Below, one piece after another: positions 1-5,149 of a DNA stretch of 8,838 nucleotides. Each line of letters begins with the position of its first letter. The first letter of the stretch is position 1. The translations under genes and the position numbers were made by a program. The DNA comes from Idiomarina sp. UBA6142 (GTDB lineage Bacteria; Pseudomonadota; Gammaproteobacteria; Enterobacterales; Alteromonadaceae), in assembly GCA_002423905.1 (NCBI GenBank), contig DIVC01000104.1, positions 5,118-13,955 on the forward strand, given 5' to 3'. Under the pieces are notes generated by a model that saw only the letters and a list, made by a program, of their open reading frames with translations, made no database searches and had not been told where the DNA came from.

Positions 1-29
1 AAGCGCAAATGGGCTAGTGGCTGTTTCAT
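1..29 (-). CDS. queF: Probable 5' end of queF (NADPH-dependent 7-cyano-7-deazaguanine reductase), partial
   Basis: On the minus strand an ATG at 29 opens a frame that runs off the window edge and reads MKQPLAHLR. This resembles the short N-terminal stretch of gammaproteobacterial QueF, which in E. coli contains HQALAGLTLGK. In E. coli queF lies next to syd and is divergent from it, exactly the geometry seen here. QueF reduces preQ0 to preQ1 in queuosine biosynthesis in the cytosol. Only nine codons are visible, and the upstream AGGT is about 11 nt from the ATG, which is a weak ribosome site. The call therefore rests mainly on gene order and could be wrong. Confidence 0.45.
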
Positions 30-122
30 GAAATCGTTTTACCTAGTTGTCGCGAACGTACCCTGAGCGTTGTAGTCTTGTTACACTAGGGCAGAATTCG
101 TTAGCCGGATACAGTCTTTTAT

Positions 123-144
123 TGAGCGAGCATTGTAGCGCTCA
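123..144. repeat. Inverted repeat TGAGCG-N10-CGCTCA in the queF/syd intergenic region
   Basis: TGAGCG at 123-128 is a perfect inverted match to CGCTCA at 139-144, with a 10-nt spacer. A third copy of TGAGCG lies at 64-69 in the same intergenic region. The spacer contains, on the minus strand, TACAAT (132-137), a 5/6 match to a -10 box pointing toward queF, though no good -35 was found. This could be an operator or a hairpin; its function is unknown. Confidence 0.4.
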
Positions 145-182
145 GGCAGCTGTGATGCTAGCGCCAAAGCAACTTTGCCAGA

Positions 183-188
183 AGGTGA
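183..188 (+). promoter_or_regulatory. Ribosome binding site setting the syd start
   Basis: AGGTGA at 183-188 matches the 3' part of the full Shine-Dalgarno sequence and lies just before two tandem ATG codons at 194 and 197. It argues against the longer reading frame that opens at a TTG at 47. Spacing slightly favours ATG 194. Confidence 0.65.
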
Positions 189-193
189 ATGGA

Positions 194-763
194 ATGATGT
201 TAAGTACGGCTTTTGACCGTTTGATGACCGATTATGTTGATTTCTATCGACAGCATGGCGCTGATTTATTGGTAGAAATCAATCCAGACTGGCAAGCGCC
301 GATTTATCAACAGCCGGCAGCTGATGCTGATTATTGTCATTGGCAACCGCACATTCAGCAACAGCCTCGCGGTTTTGATGATTTGGCCGCCGCTCTCGAG
401 CAACCGCTTCACCCTAGTGTTGCGGAACTATACACGCGCTGGTATGCAGCGGATTTAGCATTGAGTTGGGATCAGCAACCACTGTGGCTGATTCAAGTGC
501 ATGGTCCAGAAGATAGTGAGCGTATGCAAGCAAACTTAGCCGGTCATGTGCTGATGAAACGGCGGTTACGGCAGCCTATTACCCTATTCATTGGTGTTGC
601 TGAAGAAAGTGATGATTTGCTCATCACTGTTGATAATGAATCGGGCGCGGTTGGGCTTGAGTATGTGGGCAAACCACAACACCAAGTTTTAGCCGCCAAT
701 TTAACCGAGTTTTTGGCACATTTACGCCCACGACTGGTAGAAAATCAGCCCGGAATGGCGTAG
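194..763 (+). CDS. syd: Syd, SecY-interacting protein
   Basis: This encodes a soluble 189-residue protein that aligns along its length with E. coli Syd (181 residues). Syd binds the cytosolic face of SecY and is thought to check proper assembly of the SecYEG translocon. Recognisable blocks are YCHWQP (47-52), the core QANLAGHVLMKRRLRQPITLFI (112-133; E. coli has [22 protein letters not shown]) and the C-terminal LAANLTEFLAHLRP (166-179; E. coli LASNLAEFLNQLKP). There is no signal peptide or membrane span, as expected for a peripheral protein. The frame stays open upstream to a TTG at 47, but that extension has no Syd homology and ATG 194 has a ribosome site; ATG 197 is an equally possible start. 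The gene is divergent from a probable queF, as in E. coli. The GNAT gene follows after 39 nt with no visible terminator, so they are probably co-transcribed. Confidence 0.93.
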   Translation: MMLSTAFDRLMTDYVDFYRQHGADLLVEINPDWQAPIYQQPAADADYCHWQPHIQQQPRGFDDLAAALEQPLHPSVAELYTRWYAADLALSWDQQPLWLIQVHGPEDSERMQANLAGHVLMKRRLRQPITLFIGVAEESDDLLITVDNESGAVGLEYVGKPQHQVLAANLTEFLAHLRPRLVENQPGMA

Positions 764-802
764 TTTGTGAACAACAGACTATAACCACAAAGAGGTAGGG
801 CT

Positions 803-1519
803 ATGGCCGCAAATTCCATCGAAGCAAATGCCACCGATACAGTTGCCACCGGGCAATTGCGCTATTTGGTTGCGGAAGAATTAAAGCTGGCGGCATCGCT
901 GCTGTATCAAGCCTATTATGATGATCCGTTGCTGATGGATTTATTCCAAGCGCATAAACCCGATTATGAAAAGCGTTTACGGGCCACAGTGCGTGAAGAA
1001 TTAGCGGCATTTTGGGAAGCCCAGCAACCGATGATCGGAGTGTTTGACGGCGATAGTTTAATCGGTGTGGCTTGTTTAACTCGGCCGGGTAAAAGTTTTG
1101 GTCCTGGCCGTTATTGGCACTGGCGCTTGAAGATGTTACTGACCGCCGGTTATGTCAGCACTATGCAATTAGTCGACAAAGAATTACTGATTCAGCAAGC
1201 CATGCAACGCAGTCTGGGCGAGCAGTTGGTCGGTCGTGATTATCATATGTTGGCATTTTTGGCGGTGCATCCGCGTTATCAACAGCATGGTTGGGGTGAC
1301 TTGCTGGTGCGCGCCGCCAGTCAAGCTTTAGCCGATGACGAGCAATCAGCGGGTATCGCCGTCTACGTCACCATTGAGAATCACCTTAAATTATTTTTTC
1401 AGCACGGTTATCAAGTGGTGCAAGCGCTCAATGTTGGTGCTGTTGATGGCAAATTATTATTTTGTCCGCGCCAAGTAGCCACCCAGCCGTTACACCAGGA
1501 GGTTGCCGATGCAGTTTAA
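803..1519 (+). CDS. GNAT-family N-acetyltransferase
   Basis: This encodes a 238-residue protein with a GNAT fold in its C-terminal half. Motif A is visible as LAFLAVHPRYQQHGWGDLLVRAA (about 150-172), with the acetyl-CoA pyrophosphate loop in the Q/R-x-x-G-x-G form at Q160-H162-G163-G165. Motif B follows as TIENHLKLFFQHGYQVV (190-206), the usual 'N...FF..HGY' pattern. The region from 75 to 95 (IGVFDGDSLIGVACL) looks like the early beta strands that carry substrate contacts. The family moves an acetyl group from acetyl-CoA to an amine; the substrate cannot be told from sequence. GAGG at 792-795, 7 nt before the ATG, supports the start. The gene sits between syd and the DUF962 gene, and its last 11 nt overlap the latter, which suggests coupled translation. 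The first 17 residues are Ala/Thr-rich and have no clear family match. Confidence 0.85.
   Translation: MAANSIEANATDTVATGQLRYLVAEELKLAASLLYQAYYDDPLLMDLFQAHKPDYEKRLRATVREELAAFWEAQQPMIGVFDGDSLIGVACLTRPGKSFGPGRYWHWRLKMLLTAGYVSTMQLVDKELLIQQAMQRSLGEQLVGRDYHMLAFLAVHPRYQQHGWGDLLVRAASQALADDEQSAGIAVYVTIENHLKLFFQHGYQVVQALNVGAVDGKLLFCPRQVATQPLHQEVADAV
1497..1502 (+). promoter_or_regulatory. Strong Shine-Dalgarno for the DUF962 gene
   Basis: A perfect AGGAGG lies inside the end of the GNAT gene, 6 nt before ATG 1509. It rules out the in-frame TTG at 1503, which directly abuts it, and fixes the start of the downstream gene. Confidence 0.8.
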
Positions 1520-1811
1520 TTCGTTCAAAGAGTTTTATCCGTACTACTTGGCCGAACATAGTGATCCGCGTTGTCGGGCGATGCATTATATCGGCAGTAC
1601 GTTAGTGATCGCGGTGATTGCCTATGTGTTGTTGACTGGCAGCTGGCTGTATTTGTGGTTGGTGCCAGTGATTGGCTATGGTTTTGCTTGGATTGGCCAT
1701 TTTGGCTTTGAGCACAACAAACCAGCCACCTTTAAGTATCCGGCATACTCGTTGTTGGGTGATTGGGTGATGTATGGGCAGTTTTTAAAACGCCGTATTT
1801 TAGGTCGGTAG
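1509..1811 (+). CDS. Mpo1-like / DUF962 family small membrane protein
   Basis: This is a 100-residue protein of the DUF962 (yeast YGL010w/Mpo1) family. The fungal member Mpo1 is an ER Fe(II)-dependent dioxygenase that alpha-oxidises 2-hydroxy fatty acids from phytosphingosine; bacterial members are largely uncharacterised. Visible family features are F-x-x-Y-Y-L-x-E-H (H17), R-x-M-H-Y-I-G-S (H26) and the block WIGHFGFEHNKPATF (61-75, with H64 and H69), which are the conserved histidines expected to bind metal. Hydrophobic segments at about 30-50 and 51-67 are likely membrane spans. The C-terminal part (PAYSLLGDWVMYGQFL) is amphipathic and ends in a basic tail (KRRILGR). The start is fixed by AGGAGG at 1497-1502. 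It overlaps the GNAT gene by 11 nt and the convergent DUF3301 gene by 12 nt. A lipid-oxidising role in this bacterium is inference only. Confidence 0.85.
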   Translation: MQFNSFKEFYPYYLAEHSDPRCRAMHYIGSTLVIAVIAYVLLTGSWLYLWLVPVIGYGFAWIGHFGFEHNKPATFKYPAYSLLGDWVMYGQFLKRRILGR

Positions 1812-2108
1812 CCGATAGGGTGGGGTAACCACATCGTCGAGGCGCAAATTGAGTAAGGTAATAGTTCCCTCGTAGCGACTTTCACCGTCGCTACTAAAAG
1901 CAAAGCTGTAATGACTCAGCCAGCCCAAGTGGCGGCCACGTTTGGCGGGCCGCCCATGGCTCCAGGCAATATCCAAAAATTGCAACTCATGCTGCTGGCA
2001 GTAGCGCTCGGCATAGCGTTTCGCTTGTTCAGCTTGGCGGCGGCCTTGCCAAAATAGCCAGCCACCAAATCCAATCACAATCAGTATGATGGCATCGCTT
2101 AATTGCAT
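1800..2108 (-). CDS. DUF3301 domain-containing membrane-anchored protein
   Basis: This encodes 102 residues with a single N-terminal hydrophobic segment (about 3-20, IILIVIGFGGWLFW), then a basic stretch (RRQAEQAKRYAERYCQQH). The C-terminal part, from about 60, has the DUF3301 ending pattern Y-x-F-x-F-S-x-D-G-x-x-R-Y-E-G-T-I-T-L-L. The predicted topology is one span with a cytoplasmic soluble part, from the basic residues after the span. Its function is unknown. The frame is open upstream to an ATG at 2135, but ATG 2108 is chosen because GGAG on the minus strand (2116-2119) lies 7 nt before it and the hydrophobic segment then starts directly. It begins 10 nt inside the end of the DUF3549 gene, so translation is probably coupled. 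Its stop lies inside the end of the convergent DUF962 gene. Confidence 0.85.
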   Translation of the reverse strand: MQLSDAIILIVIGFGGWLFWQGRRQAEQAKRYAERYCQQHELQFLDIAWSHGRPAKRGRHLGWLSHYSFAFSSDGESRYEGTITLLNLRLDDVVTPPYRLPT

Positions 2109-3154
2109 GGTGTTGCTCCGCTCAGTTGCTGCCATAACTGCCGCAGTGGGGTGGCGTTATCATTGCGCCGTAGCAGCGCTAATAGGTGAGGGCGTATCGC
2201 CGGCAAGCGGACTAACTCGTTGAGCAATGCCAGCCGAAGTTCGGCGTGATGATGGGCGGCTAACTGCTCGATGTAGCTCGCTAGTAAGCTGCCATTGTTG
2301 CTGCTGCTAGGCAGCAGTGCTGGCCACAGCCGCATTGCCACCAGCACCAACAGGTCGCTGGCGTGGGTCGGCTCTAGTGGTTGTTGTACTAGCTGAGTCA
2401 GCGCTTGCTGCACGGCTGGGTGTTCGGCTCGGCTGGCTAGTATGCGCCAGACCAGTAGTTGTCGCTCAGCAGGTAACTGCGGCAGCATGGTGAGCAGCGG
2501 CTCGACCATGGTGAGGGGCAGTTGTGGATGCTCTAAAGCCTGGGCCAAGGCCTGTAAAAACGGCACTGGGAAACTATCCAGGTGGTTGAGAAGCTGGTGC
2601 TGCAGGCGCTCCAATTGCTCCAGGCGCACGGCTACATCGTGAATGCCTTGCACGCCGAGCTGTTGCCATGGTTGCTGCTGTGGCTGGTGTAAATAGCTTG
2701 CCACTGCCTCAAAATGTAGTGACGGTGGCTGCTTAAAGTATTGCCGTAGCTGCGCATGCAAGGCGGCTTGCTGAACGGTACTGGGGCTGAACAAGTAAGG
2801 ACTTTGCTGTAATTGCTGCTGTTGCTGTTCACTCAGTGTGGCAGTGATCTGTTGGCCCAATAACGCCACCACTTGGCTGATAAAGTTCTGTTGTGCTTGG
2901 TGATCCAATAACCCGCGTTCATCGAGGGGCAGTTTCAACAGCCAAATAAAGGGTTCAGGTTGCTGCTGTAATTGTGGCCAAAACACCACGGCAAATTGCG
3001 CTTGGTGTTGATGCGGGTATGGATAGGGTGTTTGTTGAGCGGCAATAGCGGCGAATTCGGCTGCTGTCAGCGCCTGAACGCGGCGACCCAGATCAAAGCA
3101 ACAGTAGTTGCAGTGGCCGTGTTCAAGCAACTCACTTAGATTAGACAGTGTCAT
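2099..3154 (-). CDS. DUF3549 family protein, glutamine-rich
   Basis: This is a 351-residue protein with the DUF3549 signature at its N-terminus: a start like MTLSNLSELLEHG, then FDLGRRV (20-26), AAEFAAIAAQQTPYPYPHQHQA (31-52) and FAVVFWP (54-60). No catalytic motif or signal peptide is seen, and the function is unknown. The C-terminal half (about 175-345) is leucine-rich and looks mostly helical, possibly a repeat-like helical array. About 52 of 351 residues are glutamine (near 15%), reaching over 20% between residues 40 and 190, including a QQQQQLQQ run near 110-117. On the plus strand this appears as many CTG/TTG and TGC runs. The start at 3154 has only a weak ribosome site, but no other in-frame start fits the family's N-terminus. 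It is divergent from yqcC and is followed by the overlapping DUF3301 gene. Confidence 0.87.
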   Translation of the reverse strand: MTLSNLSELLEHGHCNYCCFDLGRRVQALTAAEFAAIAAQQTPYPYPHQHQAQFAVVFWPQLQQQPEPFIWLLKLPLDERGLLDHQAQQNFISQVVALLGQQITATLSEQQQQQLQQSPYLFSPSTVQQAALHAQLRQYFKQPPSLHFEAVASYLHQPQQQPWQQLGVQGIHDVAVRLEQLERLQHQLLNHLDSFPVPFLQALAQALEHPQLPLTMVEPLLTMLPQLPAERQLLVWRILASRAEHPAVQQALTQLVQQPLEPTHASDLLVLVAMRLWPALLPSSSNNGSLLASYIEQLAAHHHAELRLALLNELVRLPAIRPHLLALLRRNDNATPLRQLWQQLSGATPCN

Positions 3155-3195
3155 CAGACTTGCATCATTTTCATTTTTGCGGAACTATGTGCGCC

Positions 3196-3201
3196 ATTAT
3201 A
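3196..3201 (-). promoter_or_regulatory. Candidate -10 element of the DUF3549-DUF3301 promoter
   Basis: The minus strand carries a perfect TATAAT at 3201-3196 followed by GGCGCAC, a GC-rich discriminator. This would start transcription about 30 nt before the DUF3549 ATG. No convincing -35 hexamer is found 16-18 nt upstream. On the plus strand the same bases lie in ATTATACC, downstream of TTGCGG (3177-3182), a weaker candidate for yqcC with a short 15-nt spacer. Confidence 0.4.
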
Positions 3202-3217
3202 CCGATGAATCCGTCGT

Positions 3218-3221
3218 GGAG
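3218..3221 (+). promoter_or_regulatory. Ribosome binding site fixing the yqcC start
   Basis: GGAG lies 6 nt before ATG 3228. The frame is open upstream back to 3108, but that part overlaps the start of the divergent DUF3549 gene and has no YqcC similarity. Confidence 0.6.
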
Positions 3222-3227
3222 ATAGTA

Positions 3228-3572
3228 ATGGACCAACGACAACGGGCCGCGCGATTATTAGAACGTATTGAGGCTGAGTTACATTGCTTAGGCTTGTGGC
3301 AAAGCCACTTCCCGTCATCACAAGCATTGGCCAGCGATCAACCCTTTGCCCTCGACACACTAGACTTTCACCAATGGTTGCAGTTTATTTTACTACCACG
3401 GATGTGGGAAATGATCGATGGCGAGCACCCATTACCGCAAAATATCGCGGTGAGCCCGATGGCGGTGCAAGTATATAGTGACAAACTCGAACACCACGAA
3501 GAGCTTATTTTAGCGCTCCGACAGTTCGATATTTTGCTCAGTGGCAGTGATCCTCTCGCTGACGATGTCTGA
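3228..3572 (+). CDS. yqcC: YqcC family protein (DUF446)
   Basis: This encodes a 114-residue cytosolic protein that matches E. coli YqcC (109 residues). The hallmark block is QPFALDTLDFHQWLQFILLPRM (38-59; E. coli has QPFFMDTMEPLEWLQWVLIPRM), followed by HPLPQNIAVSPM (67-78). The fold is helical and the biochemical role unknown. As in E. coli it sits directly before truC. The two genes overlap by 8 nt, so translational coupling is likely and a link to tRNA modification has often been supposed from this pairing. No signal peptide or membrane span is present. The start is set by GGAG at 3218-3221 and by the length match to the family. Confidence 0.92.
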   Translation: MDQRQRAARLLERIEAELHCLGLWQSHFPSSQALASDQPFALDTLDFHQWLQFILLPRMWEMIDGEHPLPQNIAVSPMAVQVYSDKLEHHEELILALRQFDILLSGSDPLADDV

Positions 3573-4278
3573 GCTAGTACTAATTTATGAAGATGCCAGC
3601 TTAGTCGTCATTGATAAGCCGGCAGGGCTATTGGTCCATCGTAGCTGGATTGCCCGTGAGGCCACTCAGTTTGCGCTGCAAAAATTACGCGATCAACTTG
3701 GGCAACGGGTGTATCCGGTGCACCGCCTTGATCGTCCCACCTCAGGTTTATTGGTGTTTGGCAAAGATGCCGAAACCGCCCGTTTATTAAGCGAGCAATT
3801 TGCCGAGCGTCAGGTGATCAAACGGTATCATGCCATTGTGCGCGGCTACTTGGGTGATGGGGTATTAGATTATCCGCTCAAAGAAGAACTCGACAAAATA
3901 GCCGATAAACACGCCCAACAGGACAAAGAAGCTCAAGCGGCAGTGACCGAGTACCGATGTGTACAGCAGTTTGAGTTGGCGGTGGCGGTCACCGATCAGC
4001 ACCCGACCAGTCGCTATTCGCTGATGGAATTATGGCCAAAAACTGGGCGTAAGCACCAACTACGTCGGCATATGGCGCATTTGCGGCATCCGATTATTGG
4101 TGATACCCGCCATGGTGATAGTCGGCAAAATCGCTATTTTCGTGAGCAGCACGGTTTGACGCGGTTGTTATTAGCGGCCACTGGGTTGCAGTTTAATCAC
4201 CCCCACAGTGGCGCCGTTCTGGATTTGCAGCTGGAGATTCCAGCTACTTTTTTACAGCCTTTTGTGACGCCTGACTAG
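3565..4278 (+). CDS. truC: TruC, tRNA pseudouridine(65) synthase
   Basis: This is a 237-residue pseudouridine synthase of the RsuA/RluA family that converts uridine 65 in some tRNAs to pseudouridine. The catalytic motif HRLDRPTSG is at 53-61, with D56 as the catalytic aspartate. DKPAGLLVHRSW (17-28), KRYHAIVRGYL (near 90-100), PLKEELDKIADK and the binding block PKTGRKHQLRRHMAHLRHPIIGD all match E. coli TruC closely. It is shorter than the E. coli protein (260 residues) because it lacks the poorly conserved C-terminal extension; the catalytic domain is intact. The start at ATG 3565 gives the normal N-terminus (MSELVLIYED). There is no clear Shine-Dalgarno there, consistent with translation coupled to yqcC through the 8-nt overlap. 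The frame also opens at a GTG at 3541, which is less likely. It converges on dapD with 2 nt between the stops. Confidence 0.95.
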   Translation: MSELVLIYEDASLVVIDKPAGLLVHRSWIAREATQFALQKLRDQLGQRVYPVHRLDRPTSGLLVFGKDAETARLLSEQFAERQVIKRYHAIVRGYLGDGVLDYPLKEELDKIADKHAQQDKEAQAAVTEYRCVQQFELAVAVTDQHPTSRYSLMELWPKTGRKHQLRRHMAHLRHPIIGDTRHGDSRQNRYFREQHGLTRLLLAATGLQFNHPHSGAVLDLQLEIPATFLQPFVTPD

Positions 4279-4286
4279 GGTTAGTC
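4273..4286. repeat. Short inverted repeat containing both truC and dapD stop codons
   Basis: GACTA-GGGT-TAGTC forms a 5-bp stem with a 4-nt loop. The truC stop TAG (4276-4278) and the dapD stop (4281-4283 on the minus strand) both fall inside it. Neither strand has a T-run after it, so it is at best a weak end-of-transcript structure and not a typical intrinsic terminator. Confidence 0.3.
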
Positions 4287-5105
4287 GATCAACCGCAACA
4301 GCTCGTTAATGCCTACTTTTTCACGGGTCTTGGCGTCCACTTTCTTGACGATAATGGCTGCATAAAGACTGTATTTTCCACACGCACTTGGCAGGCTACC
4401 CGGCACCACGACGGCACCCGCTGGTACCCGACCATAGTGAACTTCACCGGTTTCTCGGTCATAAATACGGGTGCTTTGGCCGATATATACGCCCATGGAA
4501 ATCACCGCACCAGTTTCTACGATCACACCTTCAACAATTTCTGAGCGCGCGCCAATAAAGCAGTTGTCTTCAATGATGGTTGGGTTAGCTTGCAGCGGTT
4601 CCAGCACGCCACCAATACCTACGCCACCGGATAAATGAACATTTTTACCAATTTGTGCGCAGGAGCCGACCGTGGCCCAAGTATCGACCATGGTCCCCTC
4701 ATCGACATAAGCACCGATGTTGACGTAAGACGGCATCAGCACCACGTTGCGACCGATAAAAGCGCCTTTGCGGACCATAGCAGGTGGCACTACGCGCATG
4801 CCTTCGCGACGAAAGCGCTGCTCGTCATAGTGTGCAAACTTGCTGGGGACTTTGTCAAAAAAGCGAGTTTCGCCACCATCTATGAGGCTATTGTCATTGC
4901 AGCGAAAGGATAGCAATACCGCCTTTTTTAGCCATTGATGGACCTGCCATTGACCGTCTATTTTCTCGGCAACGCGCAGTTGGCCGCCATCGATGGCAGT
5001 CACTACCTGCTCGATATCCGCACGTAATTCGGCGCTGGCAGTCGCAGGTGTAATGCTGGCGCGTTGTTCAAAAGCACTTTCAATGCGCCGTTGTATATCG
5101 GTCAT
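4281..5105 (-). CDS. dapD: DapD, 2,3,4,5-tetrahydropyridine-2,6-dicarboxylate N-succinyltransferase
   Basis: This encodes 274 residues, the same length as E. coli DapD. The enzyme transfers succinyl from succinyl-CoA to tetrahydrodipicolinate in the succinylase branch of lysine and meso-diaminopimelate synthesis, in the cytosol as a trimer. An N-terminal helical domain (about 1-100) is followed by a left-handed beta-helix of hexapeptide repeats (about 105-235). The family core [19 protein letters not shown] (137-155), with the [12 protein letters not shown] segment after it, is visible. D141 and E189 match the residues proposed as catalytic in the mycobacterial enzyme. The C-terminus ([12 protein letters not shown]) covers the CoA site in the family. 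AGGA on the minus strand (5114-5117), 8 nt before the ATG, supports the start. It follows glnD after 44 nt with no visible terminator, the E. coli order. Confidence 0.97.
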   Translation of the reverse strand: MTDIQRRIESAFEQRASITPATASAELRADIEQVVTAIDGGQLRVAEKIDGQWQVHQWLKKAVLLSFRCNDNSLIDGGETRFFDKVPSKFAHYDEQRFRREGMRVVPPAMVRKGAFIGRNVVLMPSYVNIGAYVDEGTMVDTWATVGSCAQIGKNVHLSGGVGIGGVLEPLQANPTIIEDNCFIGARSEIVEGVIVETGAVISMGVYIGQSTRIYDRETGEVHYGRVPAGAVVVPGSLPSACGKYSLYAAIIVKKVDAKTREKVGINELLRLID

Positions 5106-5149
5106 GGTGAGGGTCCTACTGGCTAGTTTGCATAAGTTGTGGCGACAGT

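Noticed and set aside
47..193. N-terminal extension of syd from a TTG at 47
   Set aside because: The extra 49 residues do not resemble Syd, and ATG 194 has AGGTGA at a suitable distance and gives the family length.
2109..2135. Longer DUF3301 start at 2135
   Set aside because: The added residues (MAATERSNT) precede the hydrophobic anchor without family support, and GGAG at 2116-2119 is correctly placed for ATG 2108.
2442..2832. Serine/arginine/cysteine-rich open frames within the DUF3549 gene
   Set aside because: They are out-of-frame readings of CAG/CAA-rich codons and have no ribosome sites or family resemblance.
2280..2840. CTG/TGC-rich runs resembling a simple repeat array
   Set aside because: Read on the minus strand they are glutamine codons in an intact DUF3549 frame, without a regular repeat unit.
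3108..3227. N-terminal extension of yqcC
   Set aside because: It overlaps the start of the divergent DUF3549 gene and its control region, and YqcC similarity begins after ATG 3228, which has its own GGAG.
4315..4322. T-run as part of a truC terminator
   Set aside because: It lies inside the dapD coding sequence, about 30 nt beyond the only nearby stem, so it does not form an intrinsic terminator.
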